The notes: generated from the sequence alone by a model not told the origin. A stretch of 64,000 bases of DNA from an uncultured Prevotella sp. (GCA_902798285.1 CADBVZ010000009.1:1-64000); one strand, 5' to 3'. Positions 43,069 through 52,722 are shown, counted from the stretch's first letter. Numbers and translations: made by a program.

Positions 43069-45432
43069 ATGAAAAAGATTGTTTTTAGGATGACAGCTCT
43101 CATGGCTGCAATGATGATGACACTGACAAGTTCCGCCAAGATACAGGATTGGGGCGGACGAGTGATTGACGAGAAGGGCGAACCGATGCCCTATGTGAAT
43201 GTAGTACTGCTGTCGCTGCCCGATTCTGCCTTTGTGCAGGGTGCAATGACGGATATGGACGGCGTGTTCAAGATTGTGACGGATGTCAATGAAGGTCTGT
43301 TCAAGGTGACCAGCGTTGGCTACCAGACCTTATATATCAATGCAGGGCAGAACCTGACCATCCAGATGAAGGAGGACACGCAACTCCTAAAAGAAGTCGT
43401 GGTGAAGGGACAGTTGCCAAAGACCCATGTGAAGGGCGACGCCATGCGCACCACCATTGCTGGTACGATACTTGAGAAGGCCGGAACCCTGAGCGATGCC
43501 CTGTCGAAGATTCCTTCTTTGGAGGCTGAGCGCGATGGTGGTGTGAAGGTTTTGGGCCGTGGCGATGCCGAGGTATATATCAACGGGCGCAAGGTGCAGG
43601 ACATGAAGGAACTCTCACGCCTGCGTTCCGATCAGATCCAGCATGTCGATGTGGTCCAGAATCCAGGTGCCCGCTATGCAGCCTCTGTGAAGGCCGTCGT
43701 GCGTATCACACTGAAAAAGGCACAGGGCGAAGGCCTGAGTTTCCAGAACAGCACACAGTTCATGTACCAGTACGGCGGTTCGCTGAATAATAACCTCACC
43801 GCTAACTACCGTACAGGCGGACTCGACGTTACGGGCTCGTTCTGGGTGGGCACCTATAATCACTATAAGGGCTTGCAGGAAAACGACCTAGCTTACTACG
43901 TTGGTCCCGACTTTGTAACCGGTCACTCCACTCAGGAAATCAGACACCCCTGGCACGCTTGGTCGCCACAATTGCAGTTCAATTATATGGTTAACGAGAA
44001 CCATACCTTTGGTGCCTATTACAAATACGACCGTACGCCCAGCGGTGAGACGAAGGGCGACTATATTACAGATATGTTCGAGAACGGCATCATGACCGAG
44101 CATTCCGCAAGCTATATCTGGCAGGATGAGAGTGTCAAGAAGCACATCTTTAACGCCTATTATAATGGTAGGGTGGGCAAGCTGGGTATCGACCTGAACA
44201 TCGACGGACTCTTCGACGATACCAATATACCAGGCCGAACGAAGGAACAGACTACGCTTGTAGGCTCAACCCCAGTCGATCGTACTATCGAGAATAATAC
44301 CGACAACGCCAACAACTTCTGGGCCTCAAAGCTCATCTTCAGCTATCCTGTGCTGAATGGTAATCTCTCCGTTGGCGGCGAGTACAGCTACAACCACCGC
44401 ACGGATGCCTATACATTCCTGGCTTCCGACTATGTGCCCGTAAAAACCACCGACTCGGAGATCAACGAGAAGTCGGCATCAGGTTTCGTTGAGTATGGTC
44501 GTCAGTTCGGAAAGGTATTCGCTCAGGTTGGTCTGCGTTATGAACACCTGACCAACGACTACTTCAACTTCGGTAAGCGCGAGGACGAAGTATGCCGCAA
44601 CTATGGCGACTGGTTCCCCACCGCCACCATCTCAGCTCCCATCGGAAAGCTGCAATTCAGCCTGTCGTATCGTCGCGACATTGAGCGCCCGGCCTATGGC
44701 AACCTGACCAGCTCTACGATCTACGTCAACCGTTACACCTACCAGAGCGGTAACCCCTACTTGCAGCCTACCTACACCCACAGCCTCGTGCTGAATGCAA
44801 GTTACAAGTGGGCTAACCTCTCGCTGAACTACGCCCGCAATAAGGATGTTGTCACGATGTCTACTGAGCCCTTCCCTGGTTCTGAGGATCCCCTCGTCAG
44901 CCTCGTGCGCCCCATCAACAGCGACAAGGACTACAATCAGTTCACCATCAATCTCTCGGCTATGCCCACCATCGGCAAGTGGCATCCCATGTGGTACGCC
45001 TTCGCTGTGTTCCAGAACTATCAATCGCCTACGGCCGACGGTTCAATCCTGACGCTGAACCGCCCATACTTCACGTTCGTTTGGCAGAACGACATCGAAC
45101 TGCCCCACAGCTTCCGCTTGCGTGCCAATGCCCAGTGGGCTAACAAGGGCGATTACAATAACAACCGCATCATCTCCAACCGCTTCAATGCAGAACTCGG
45201 CATCCAGCGCGACTTCAACCTCCGCCGTCTGGGTCTGCTGACGCTCGATGTGCGCTGCGTCGATATCTTCAACACCAACAAGACCGATGCCACTATCTTC
45301 GGTTTCCGCGAGTTGACAGTACACAACCCTGCCCGCCGCACGTTCCTCGTCAACCTCAACTGGAAGTTCAACGAGGCCCGCTCTAAGTATCGTGGCTCCG
45401 GTGCCGGCGAGAAGCAGAAGGCCCGTATGTAG
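43069..45432 (+). CDS. TonB-dependent-receptor-type outer-membrane beta-barrel protein
   Basis: A 787-aa protein with signal peptide. A carboxypeptidase-regulatory-like domain (about 28-105: GGRVIDEKGEPMPYVNVVLL, TDMDGVFKI) precedes a plug-like part (TLSDALSKIPSLEAERDGGV, VLGRGDAEVYINGRKV, VQNPGARYAASVKAVVRITL). A long OMP_b-brl_3-type barrel fills the rest. It has no SusD partner, so this is not a classic SusC system. Its place behind LytTR/LiaF-like genes suggests envelope remodelling or uptake; substrate unknown. Confidence 0.85.
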   Translation: MKKIVFRMTALMAAMMMTLTSSAKIQDWGGRVIDEKGEPMPYVNVVLLSLPDSAFVQGAMTDMDGVFKIVTDVNEGLFKVTSVGYQTLYINAGQNLTIQMKEDTQLLKEVVVKGQLPKTHVKGDAMRTTIAGTILEKAGTLSDALSKIPSLEAERDGGVKVLGRGDAEVYINGRKVQDMKELSRLRSDQIQHVDVVQNPGARYAASVKAVVRITLKKAQGEGLSFQNSTQFMYQYGGSLNNNLTANYRTGGLDVTGSFWVGTYNHYKGLQENDLAYYVGPDFVTGHSTQEIRHPWHAWSPQLQFNYMVNENHTFGAYYKYDRTPSGETKGDYITDMFENGIMTEHSASYIWQDESVKKHIFNAYYNGRVGKLGIDLNIDGLFDDTNIPGRTKEQTTLVGSTPVDRTIENNTDNANNFWASKLIFSYPVLNGNLSVGGEYSYNHRTDAYTFLASDYVPVKTTDSEINEKSASGFVEYGRQFGKVFAQVGLRYEHLTNDYFNFGKREDEVCRNYGDWFPTATISAPIGKLQFSLSYRRDIERPAYGNLTSSTIYVNRYTYQSGNPYLQPTYTHSLVLNASYKWANLSLNYARNKDVVTMSTEPFPGSEDPLVSLVRPINSDKDYNQFTINLSAMPTIGKWHPMWYAFAVFQNYQSPTADGSILTLNRPYFTFVWQNDIELPHSFRLRANAQWANKGDYNNNRIISNRFNAELGIQRDFNLRRLGLLTLDVRCVDIFNTNKTDATIFGFRELTVHNPARRTFLVNLNWKFNEARSKYRGSGAGEKQKARM

Positions 45433-45456
45433 TTCTGCGCAAGAATGTCCCAATAA

Positions 45457-45488
45457 TTTGGCTGTTTCGGCAATTATTTGTATTTTTG
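45457..45488 (+). promoter_or_regulatory. Consensus promoter of the CAT-like gene
   Basis: TTTG (45457-45460), 20 bp, TATTTTTG (45481-45488); ATG 27 bp downstream. Confidence 0.7.
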
Positions 45489-45515
45489 CGCCATCAAAAC
45501 AGATAAACAAAGTAG

Positions 45516-46133
45516 ATGAAACAGGAAATCAATCCCAAGGATACCAACAGAGCCGTCGCCTTCGAGCTGTGGACCAAGTCGCCCATGCCGATGGTGACGC
45601 TCATAAAGACCTTCGACGTCACGCGGCTCTGTAAGGTAAGCCGTCGGCGCGGTATGAAATTCAATATGCTATTGTGCTGGTGCATTGGCAAGGCAGCATC
45701 AGGGATACCAGAGTTTTACATGTTGCCCCATGACGGGAAACTGTACAAATACGACCGTATGGCCATCAATGTGATAGCTGATAATGTCAAGGGCGGACTC
45801 AGTTTCTGCGATGTTGCCGTCAGCGACGACCTCGAGGCGTTTAATGCCAATTACCTGCATCTCATGGAGACCATCAGCCGTACTTGTCAGGACATCCTAG
45901 ACGATGAAGCCGTCATCGTAGGCACATCGGCAGTCACAGGCACTGAACTCGATGGCATCGTCAATCAGTATAGCGGCAGATTCACCAATCCTTTCGTGGC
46001 TTGGGGGCGTTATCGCAAGGGTTGGTTTAAGACCACCTTGCCCATCTCCTTCCAGTTCCATCATGCTCAGATGGACGGCTCTCACGCAGCCCGATTCCTG
46101 GAAGAACTGCAAAAGACAATTAATACAATATAA
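45516..46133 (+). CDS. Chloramphenicol-acetyltransferase-like (CAT) family protein
   Basis: A 205-aa protein of CAT length. It has the active-site motif HHAQMDG (HHxxxDG, H182/H183 and D187), FNMLLCWCIGKAASGIPEF near the middle, and NPFVAWGRY and LPISFQFHH before the catalytic site. Sequence is far from classical CAT enzymes, so chloramphenicol resistance should not be assumed; chromosomal CAT-like proteins of unknown substrate are frequent in Bacteroidales. Gap to the DUF418 gene is 5 bp, an operon. Confidence 0.82.
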   Translation: MKQEINPKDTNRAVAFELWTKSPMPMVTLIKTFDVTRLCKVSRRRGMKFNMLLCWCIGKAASGIPEFYMLPHDGKLYKYDRMAINVIADNVKGGLSFCDVAVSDDLEAFNANYLHLMETISRTCQDILDDEAVIVGTSAVTGTELDGIVNQYSGRFTNPFVAWGRYRKGWFKTTLPISFQFHHAQMDGSHAARFLEELQKTINTI

Positions 46134-46138
46134 ATACA

Positions 46139-47266
46139 ATGTATCAAACCCGCAATTTACCCAACACCCGAATCGATGTGGCCGATGCCCTGAGAGGTAT
46201 CGCTGTGGCTGGCATCATCCTGTATCACTCCGTAGAGCATTTCAACATCTTCACCCAGGAGCCGATAGTCCATACGCTGGCCAGTGATCAGACTGTAGCC
46301 GACGTGCTAGCCTGGTTGCTCTCTGGCAAGATGTATGGTATCTTCGCCATGCTCTTCGGACTGAGTTTCTTCATCATGAACGATAACCAGCAGCAGAAAG
46401 GCAAGAACTTCTCCTTACGCTTTGCATGGCGTATGTGCTTACTCTTTCTCTTTGGCGTTATCAATGTTACCTTCTATGATGGCGACATCCTGATGCTCTA
46501 TGCCTGCTATGGCCTGCTGCTCATCCCCATCAGCTATCTGCCGTCCAAGTGGGTGTGGTGCATCATTGCCTTGCTGGCCATTCAGCCCGTAGAGCTTTAT
46601 TGTCTGCTAACGGGCACCACGCTCGACCACACCACCATGTGGGAACTATACAGTAAGATCAATAGCGCCCACGAGCATGGCACGTTCTTGGAGAATGCTC
46701 TTACCAACCTGCGATATGGATTTGAGGTAAACTTCCGGTTCAATGTCTTCAGCGGACGATTGACGCAGTTGCTCTGCCTCTTCATCCTCGGCATGCAATT
46801 GGGACGTCAGCGAATGTTTTACAACGAGGGACGCAATCTGAAGATTTGGCACACTATCCTCGGCATATCAGCCATCGTTGTCATTGCGTTGAGTTTCGTA
46901 GATTTCGGCGAACTCGACTCGTGGCTCAAGCCCATCTACAACTTCATTATCCTGCTGATGATTGTCTCAGCCGTTGTTTCAGCCTGGTATGCTTTCGAGG
47001 GTGTTCGCCGGGTGCTCCATCATCTCTGCATCTTCGGCCGCATGAGTCTCACTAACTATCTGCTGCAGTCCGTCATCGGCTGTGCCATCTTCTGCGGCTA
47101 TGGCTTGGCCTGTTACCATCTTCTGGGCATTACCTATGCCGTCATGGTTGGCTGCGCTATGGTTATTTGCCAGTATCTCTTCGCACGTTATTGGTTTAGC
47201 AGCCATCCTCGCGGACCGTTAGAGGGGCTTTGGAGAGAACTCACGTGGCTCGGGCGGAAGGGCTAA
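46139..47266 (+). CDS. DUF418/YeiB-like membrane protein
   Basis: A 375-aa protein with about ten membrane helices. The start RIDVADALRGIAVAGIILYH is the heparan-alpha-glucosaminide acetyltransferase-like/DUF418 signature. MYGIFAMLFGLSF, then a C-terminal DUF418 block (GRMSLTNYLLQSVIGCAIFC; YLFARYWFSSHPRGPLEGLW). Probably a membrane acyl- or alkyl-transfer protein; substrate unknown. Same operon as the CAT-like gene. Confidence 0.82.
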   Translation: MYQTRNLPNTRIDVADALRGIAVAGIILYHSVEHFNIFTQEPIVHTLASDQTVADVLAWLLSGKMYGIFAMLFGLSFFIMNDNQQQKGKNFSLRFAWRMCLLFLFGVINVTFYDGDILMLYACYGLLLIPISYLPSKWVWCIIALLAIQPVELYCLLTGTTLDHTTMWELYSKINSAHEHGTFLENALTNLRYGFEVNFRFNVFSGRLTQLLCLFILGMQLGRQRMFYNEGRNLKIWHTILGISAIVVIALSFVDFGELDSWLKPIYNFIILLMIVSAVVSAWYAFEGVRRVLHHLCIFGRMSLTNYLLQSVIGCAIFCGYGLACYHLLGITYAVMVGCAMVICQYLFARYWFSSHPRGPLEGLWRELTWLGRKG

Positions 47267-47274
47267 TTGAGCTG

Positions 47275-47862
47275 TTACCATATTAAATGCTTCATAGGAT
47301 GGCCACCCCATTGGTTGTCATTTATGTAGCGGAAACCAATAGAGGTATATAGCGCCTCGCCGATGGGATTGTCTTTGTCGACCAGCAGACCGACACAAGG
47401 CAATCCCAATCTGTTGGCCCGTTCCTTGGTGCCCTTTAGTAGCTTTCGGGCAATGCCCTGACGGCGATATTCAGGAAGTACAGCCAGAGAGTCCAGATAG
47501 AGCTCGCCAGCCTGTGTCTCATCATCCATGCCAGAATGATCTTTTCCGATGTATTTTTTCGCAGCTTCGATGAAAGCCCTTCGCAGTTCATGCAGCCTGG
47601 CACCGTCATAGCTCACAGAGATGCCGATGACCTTATCACCATCCATCGCCACCAGCGTATTCCTGTAACTATACTGTGAATTCTCGCGCTCCACAAGCAT
47701 CGTCATCATCTTGTGGAAATCATTTAATCCAAAGCCGTCGCCACAGAAGTATAGGCAACAGTCATCCGTCATAGCCGTCATAATCAGGCGGGCTATCTCT
47801 GCCGCCTGATCCTTGGTGCCTTCCACGATGTGGACCTTATTGTGAACTCCTATTTCAGTCAT
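47275..47862 (-). CDS. GNAT-family N-acetyltransferase
   Basis: A 195-aa protein from ATG 47862 (MTEIGVHNKV); the extension to 47877 relies on a TTG. GNAT motifs are clear: ELYLDSLAVLPEYRRQGIAR (acetyl-CoA-binding Q/RxxGxA), LLKGTKERANRLGLPCVGLL, and ALYTSIGFRYINDN. Acceptor unknown. Convergent with the DUF418 gene and divergent from the SpoIIE gene; -7 elements for both directions lie at 47905-47942. Confidence 0.85.
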   Translation of the reverse strand: MTEIGVHNKVHIVEGTKDQAAEIARLIMTAMTDDCCLYFCGDGFGLNDFHKMMTMLVERENSQYSYRNTLVAMDGDKVIGISVSYDGARLHELRRAFIEAAKKYIGKDHSGMDDETQAGELYLDSLAVLPEYRRQGIARKLLKGTKERANRLGLPCVGLLVDKDNPIGEALYTSIGFRYINDNQWGGHPMKHLIW

Positions 47863-47904
47863 CTTACAAACTGCCAATCATCAACTTTTGTTAAATATTC
47901 GATG

Positions 47905-47912
47905 CAAAAATA
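47905..47912 (-). promoter_or_regulatory. -7 element of the GNAT gene
   Basis: Minus-strand TATTTTTG, 43 bp upstream of the GNAT start. -33 not evident. Confidence 0.35.
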
Positions 47913-47934
47913 CGAAAAAACGAAGAATTATTAC

Positions 47935-47942
47935 TATATTTG
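47935..47942 (+). promoter_or_regulatory. -7 element of the second SpoIIE phosphatase gene
   Basis: TATATTTG, 27 bp before ATG 47969. -33 not evident. Confidence 0.4.
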
Positions 47943-47968
47943 CCAAAGAATTAATATGTTTTGTGTTT

Positions 47969-50053
47969 ATGTGTAGGCTGAGATGGCTGTGTGGGGGAAT
48001 CCTGATGTTGCTGACACTGACGGTATCAGCTCAGGATTTACGGACGCAAGTGGAACAACTGCGCACAGATATGTACCGGCTTTTCGGTACTGACAGCCTG
48101 CAGCGATTCATGGAAACTTCAGACCGACTGAAAGAAATGGCCCAGAAGACGGGCGACGAAAAGACTTTCTATCGTACATGGGGTAATCAGGTGCTTTTCA
48201 TCTTCAGAAAAAAAGACCGCAAGGAGGGTCAGGCCATGCTGGAACAGTTGCGCGCTCATGCTCAAGCGCGCGACAGCAAGTTTGGCTTATATTGCGCCAC
48301 ATCGGCTAACATTACGATACAGGGCGTGCTCAAGGTTGACAATAATCTGGAAGAATCCTATAAGGAATGTATCAACTACATCCATCGCTACTTCCCAGAG
48401 GAGAGTGCCGCAAAAGACTATTTAGGATTGGCCCGAATATATTACAACGCCAAACAATATCAGAAGGTAATGGATATGGCCAAGAAGGCTATGAAAGAAC
48501 CAAACTTAAACGACTCTCATCATCAGCTGGCACTCGCATACCTCTGTATAGCCTATTCCCACATGCCCGATAATCAGATTGACATCAAGACATTCAACCA
48601 ATACTATCAGGATTATAAGAAATTCAGGAAGAAAACAGGTCGTGACATAGGTATGAACGGCATTGTAGACTATAACTACTACCGTCTGAACAACAAACCG
48701 CGAGAAGCGCTGGAAGCAGCCAAGCGTATCAGTCTACCAACAAACAGACTGACCTATATGGCAGTTGCTTACGAATTGCTCGACAGTTTCAGGCAGGCCT
48801 ATTTCACGATGAAGTCGTATAATAAGCTGATAGACTCGCTGAATACAGCCGAAAGTAGGAAACAGGCCACGGAGCACGCCCTGCAGTTGAGTATTGCTCG
48901 GGCTGAGAACGAAGCCAAGGACTTGCGCATCGAAAACCAGATGCTGGAACTGGAACATATCAATGATGAACTGGAACAGAAGCGATTGGAGGAAGAGACG
49001 CTGAATCTGAGCCTGCAGAAACGAGAAGCCGAACTGATCAATGCCGCCACAAAACTGAGAAACGACAGTCTGGACCGTCATAACAAGGATCTGAAAATCT
49101 CAGAATACCAGTCGAAACTCGAAGCACAACAGCAGAAGGAGCACGCCAAGAAACTGCAGGTGTTGTCGGCAGCCGTCATCGGCTTGATTGTAGCAGGATT
49201 TATCATTAACTATTTCTATCGTCGCCAGAAACACCTGAAAGAGATACAGACGGCCTATAATAAGTTGGAGGATGCCTATGAAAAACTGGAGACTACTACC
49301 AAGGCGAAAGAGCGAATAGACAGCGAACTGCGTATTGCGCATAGCATTCAGGAGAGTATGGTGCCACGCATATTCCCACCTTTCCCCGATCGTGAAGACA
49401 TCGATCTTTATGCATCGATGACGCCAGCCAAGGAAGTGGGTGGCGACCTCTACGACTTCTTACTGCTGCCACCATCATTGCGCGATGGCGACGAACGTCT
49501 CTGTTTCTGTATCGGCGATGTCAGTGGAAAGGGCGTACCAGCATCCTTGTTTATGTCGGTGGTGGTTAACCTGTTCCGCATCGTAGCCAAGGAGGGAAAA
49601 ACACCCGCAGAGATAGCTACGAAGGTGAACGAAGCCGTAGCAGCCGACAATGAGAACGGCATGTTTGCTACCATGTTTATCGGCGAGATCGACCTGCGTA
49701 CAGGCGTTCTGGAATACTGTAACTGCGGCCATAATCCCCCAGTGGTAGGCGGACAATTCCTCCAGATGCCAGAAACCAATGCCCCCATCGGCTTATGGCC
49801 CGGATTGGTATTTATCGGTCACACCGTAGAAGGCATGAAAGACAAGATGCTGCTGCTTTACACCGACGGTGTGACTGAGGCAGAGAATATGGACCAAAAG
49901 CAGACGGGCGATGACTGGCTGATCGACATTCTTAAAGATCATCCCATGGATAATGCCCGTGAGTTGATTGGCGATATTCTCAGGGAAGTGGCCACCCACG
50001 TGGGCGATGCCGAACCTAGCGATGATATTACACTTCTATGCCTTAAGATATAA
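47969..50053 (+). CDS. Helical-repeat sensor / SpoIIE PP2C phosphatase
   Basis: A 694-aa protein from ATG 47969 (MCRLRWLCGGILMLLTLTVS signal peptide); the open frame to 47888 uses TTG and non-typical residues. A periplasmic TPR-like domain (about 25-290) leads to a coiled coil (about 295-405) and a membrane helix (about 410-430: VLSAAVIGLIVAGFIINYFY). After a second coiled coil comes SpoIIE PP2C (about 475-694): VGGDLYDFLLLP, CIGDVSGKGVPASLF, YCNCGHNPPVV, LLYTDGVTEAENM and PSDDITLLCLKI. No neighbouring STAS gene is present, so its partner may be encoded elsewhere, or could be the STAS protein at 6410. Confidence 0.88.
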   Translation: MCRLRWLCGGILMLLTLTVSAQDLRTQVEQLRTDMYRLFGTDSLQRFMETSDRLKEMAQKTGDEKTFYRTWGNQVLFIFRKKDRKEGQAMLEQLRAHAQARDSKFGLYCATSANITIQGVLKVDNNLEESYKECINYIHRYFPEESAAKDYLGLARIYYNAKQYQKVMDMAKKAMKEPNLNDSHHQLALAYLCIAYSHMPDNQIDIKTFNQYYQDYKKFRKKTGRDIGMNGIVDYNYYRLNNKPREALEAAKRISLPTNRLTYMAVAYELLDSFRQAYFTMKSYNKLIDSLNTAESRKQATEHALQLSIARAENEAKDLRIENQMLELEHINDELEQKRLEEETLNLSLQKREAELINAATKLRNDSLDRHNKDLKISEYQSKLEAQQQKEHAKKLQVLSAAVIGLIVAGFIINYFYRRQKHLKEIQTAYNKLEDAYEKLETTTKAKERIDSELRIAHSIQESMVPRIFPPFPDREDIDLYASMTPAKEVGGDLYDFLLLPPSLRDGDERLCFCIGDVSGKGVPASLFMSVVVNLFRIVAKEGKTPAEIATKVNEAVAADNENGMFATMFIGEIDLRTGVLEYCNCGHNPPVVGGQFLQMPETNAPIGLWPGLVFIGHTVEGMKDKMLLLYTDGVTEAENMDQKQTGDDWLIDILKDHPMDNARELIGDILREVATHVGDAEPSDDITLLCLKI

Positions 50054-50090
50054 AAAAACGAGACAACTTGAGAGTTGTCCCGTTTTTTTT
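50053..50090. terminator. Bidirectional terminator between SpoIIE and aspA
   Basis: A-run, ACGAGACAACT, loop TGAG, AGTTGTCCCGT, T-run. The A-rich and T-rich flanks let it end transcripts from both sides. Confidence 0.8.
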
Positions 50091-50109
50091 CCAATCATTG
50101 ACATCAACA

Positions 50110-51504
50110 TCAATTCTCTATGAATTTGTGTGAAGCAAGCATCTTCGCGGGGTCGAGGGCTTCGTCGAGCTTCTCCTGAGTCATGAGTCCTTTCTCCAGC
50201 ACGATATCGTAAACCGAGCGGTTGGTTTCCAGCGCCTCCTTGGCCACCTTCGTCGAGGTCTTGTAGCCGATGTAGGGGTTCAGGGCTGTCACGATACCGA
50301 TGGAGTTCTTCACCATCTCCAAACAGTGCTCCTTGTTCACGGTGATGCCGAGTATGCACTCCTCGGTGAGGGTCTCAATGGCTCTTCTCATCCAGATGAG
50401 GCTCTCGAAGAGTGATTCAGTAATTACAGGCTCCATCACATTCAGCTGTAGCTGACCAGCCTCGGCAGCGAAGCTAATGGTGGTATCATTACCAATCACC
50501 TTGAAGCAAACCTGGTTCACTACCTCAGGAATCACAGGGTTCACCTTACCCGGCATGATGGAAGATCCAGGAGCCTTCGGCGGCAGGTTGATTTCATGGA
50601 GTCCGCAACGAGGACCAGAGGCCATCAGTCGCAGGTCGTTACAGATCTTCGACAGCTTCACGGCCAGACGCTTAAGGGCTGAAGAGTAGCTCACGTATGC
50701 ACCCGTATCAGGCGTTGCCTCTACAAGGTCGCTAGCCGATACGAAGGCTTCACCCGTCAGCTTGGCCAGGTTGGCAGCACAGAGCTTGGCGAATCCAGGA
50801 ACGGCGTTCAGTCCTGTACCGATGGCTGTACCACCCATGTTGATCTCGAGCAGCAGCTTCACGTTGCGCTCCAGGTTCAGTATCTCCTCCTCCAGGTTGT
50901 TGGCGTAGGCGTTGAACTCCTGTCCGCTGGTCATAGGCACAGCATCCTGCAGCTGTGTACGACCCATCTTGATGCAGTCCTTAAACTCGTCGCCCTTGTA
51001 ACGGAAGGCGCTGATCAGTCCTGTAAGGGCAGCAATCAGACTCTTGTTCATGTGCACGATAGCCAGGCGGATGGTGGTAGGATAAACGTCGTTGGTACTC
51101 TGTCCGCAGTTACAGTGATCGTTCGGATAGCAATGCTGGTAGTCGCCCTTCTCATAGCCCATGATCTCGAGGGCACGATTGGCTATCACCTCGTTGGCAT
51201 TCATGTTCACCGATGTTCCTGCGCCACCCTGCATCATGTCGATGGGGAAGTTCTCATGCCACTTACCATCTATCAACTCACGACAGGCCTGTGAGATGGC
51301 ACCGGCAATCTCGTCGTTGATCACGCCGAGTGTGTGGTTGGTTTCTACTGCAGCCAGCTTCACGTAAGCAATAGCTTTGATGAAGTCTGGATACATCGAC
51401 ATCGTCTTGCGCGAGATGTGATAGTTGTTGATACCACGCTGTGTCTGTACGCCGTATAATGCATCGGCTGGTACTTTGAGTTCGCCTAAATGTTCAATGT
51501 TCAA
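50110..51504 (-). CDS. aspA: Aspartate ammonia-lyase (aspartase)
   Basis: A 464-aa protein. The fumarase/aspartase superfamily loop is GSSIMPGKVNPV (about 312-323). Other blocks are VPADALYGVQTQRGINNY, GGAGTSVNMNANEV, HCNCGQSTNDVYPTTIRLA, GRTQLQDAVPMTSGQEF and GTGLNAVPGF. It converts aspartate to fumarate plus ammonia. No ATG fits the N-terminus: the frame opens right after a TGA at 51508-51510 and the first possible start is TTG 51504, within a 7-bp tandem repeat. Relatives have a few more residues at the start. Last gene of the dcu-ansB-porin operon. Confidence 0.9.
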   Translation of the reverse strand: MNIEHLGELKVPADALYGVQTQRGINNYHISRKTMSMYPDFIKAIAYVKLAAVETNHTLGVINDEIAGAISQACRELIDGKWHENFPIDMMQGGAGTSVNMNANEVIANRALEIMGYEKGDYQHCYPNDHCNCGQSTNDVYPTTIRLAIVHMNKSLIAALTGLISAFRYKGDEFKDCIKMGRTQLQDAVPMTSGQEFNAYANNLEEEILNLERNVKLLLEINMGGTAIGTGLNAVPGFAKLCAANLAKLTGEAFVSASDLVEATPDTGAYVSYSSALKRLAVKLSKICNDLRLMASGPRCGLHEINLPPKAPGSSIMPGKVNPVIPEVVNQVCFKVIGNDTTISFAAEAGQLQLNVMEPVITESLFESLIWMRRAIETLTEECILGITVNKEHCLEMVKNSIGIVTALNPYIGYKTSTKVAKEALETNRSVYDIVLEKGLMTQEKLDEALDPAKMLASHKFIEN

Positions 51505-51514
51505 TGTTCAATGT
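51489..51514 (-). repeat. Heptanucleotide tandem repeat at the aspA start
   Basis: Plus-strand AATGTTC repeats 3.7 times (minus strand: TTGAACA units). The candidate TTG start codon of aspA is inside it. The repeat count changes reading frame upstream, so slippage could alter aspA translation. Confidence 0.6.
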
Positions 51515-51515
51515 A

Positions 51516-52682
51516 CTAGAACATCGGCAGCTGCCAGATGTAACCTAGTGAAATGCGGTTGGTGCTGTAATTCTCGTTGCCATACACCTTAGCACGATCC
51601 GTGTAACTATAGTGGCGGCCCACATAGGTGAGGAAGAAGTGCAGGTTGCTGTTCTGCAGCGGATAGTACTCGATGCCAGCCAGATAGCCGTATGCCGTGC
51701 GATACTTGCCTTTCTCAAGCACACCGCTGGCCTTTGAGAGACCCTCGTTCTCAAGCATTCCCTTTACAAAGACGTTCCATTTCGGTGAGATGCGATACTG
51801 GGCCTTCATCACAAACGACAGATACTCGGCATCATTCTGATGACCTTGATCGTCCTTGGGACCCACGATACCTGTTACGATACCTTCACGATCAATACCC
51901 TCACGCATGTACATCACGTCGAAGAAGGCATTGAATTTATCGAGATTCAGCTCGTTACCTAGGGCAATATAATGGCTCTGGTAACCCTCGGCCTGACTCA
52001 TGATGGAGTAACTCCAGCGCGTATTAAACACGCCACCGAAACTACCATTCCAGTTCACGGTGTAGAGTAGGGGCACCTTCGAATGGTCGTAGCCCAGGCC
52101 ATACATATCTTCCATGCTGGCACTACGGCTGTCGAGTACCTGCAGCTGCAACTGATGATTGGGATTCAGCTGGAACTGGAAGTTGGCACCCGTCAGGAAG
52201 TTGCTCATATAGTCCACCATGTCTGAGTACTCATAAATCTCAATGGGGTTGAGGTCGAACTCTATACCACCGTATGCAGCACATTGCTTACCCAGGAACA
52301 TCGAGAACACGTCGCTCGTCTTCACGCCGATACCAGCTACGTCGATGGATGATGTCGGCATGTTGTCGATGCCGTCAGGAGCGGGCGAGTTGTTACGGTT
52401 CAGGCGCTGACGCCAGCGGAAAGAGAAGGTTTTGTTGATATTTCCCTTTGCCTCAATACGAATCTGACGCATATTAAACTTGGCATTCTGGAAGTCACCG
52501 TCGGCCTGGTTCACATCGAAACTGTTGTTGAGGTTCAGCAGGAAGTGGAAGTTATCCTGCTTCTTCTCAATCTTCGTGACCTTCTCGAACAGCGATTCCT
52601 CACCTGCCGATGCGTCCTTGTCCTGCTGCGCATTCATTGTTAATGGCACGAAGAGCAGGGTTAATAACAATATTTTTTTCAT
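51516..52682 (-). CDS. Outer-membrane porin (OprO/P-like)
   Basis: A 388-aa protein from ATG 52682 (MKKILLLTLLFVPLTMNAQ signal); the frame extends to 52712 without need. A short coiled-coil (SLFEKVTKIEKKQDNF) is followed by alternating amphipathic strands (NMRQIRIEAKGNI, FSFRWRQRLNRNN, YIALGNELNLDKFNAFFDV, SFVMKAQYRISPKWNVFVK) up to a C-terminal aromatic (IWQLPMF). It looks like a 16-strand porin of Bacteroidales. Between ansB and aspA it may let asparagine/aspartate through the outer membrane (inference from operon). Confidence 0.78.
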   Translation of the reverse strand: MKKILLLTLLFVPLTMNAQQDKDASAGEESLFEKVTKIEKKQDNFHFLLNLNNSFDVNQADGDFQNAKFNMRQIRIEAKGNINKTFSFRWRQRLNRNNSPAPDGIDNMPTSSIDVAGIGVKTSDVFSMFLGKQCAAYGGIEFDLNPIEIYEYSDMVDYMSNFLTGANFQFQLNPNHQLQLQVLDSRSASMEDMYGLGYDHSKVPLLYTVNWNGSFGGVFNTRWSYSIMSQAEGYQSHYIALGNELNLDKFNAFFDVMYMREGIDREGIVTGIVGPKDDQGHQNDAEYLSFVMKAQYRISPKWNVFVKGMLENEGLSKASGVLEKGKYRTAYGYLAGIEYYPLQNSNLHFFLTYVGRHYSYTDRAKVYGNENYSTNRISLGYIWQLPMF

Positions 52683-52722
52683 AGACTTCAATCTTGATGT
52701 TTCAATCTTCAATTTTCAATCT

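Noticed and set aside
45516..46133. Chloramphenicol resistance gene
   Set aside because: Has the HHxxxDG motif but is distant from classical CAT and lies in a chromosomal operon with DUF418; resistance cannot be claimed.
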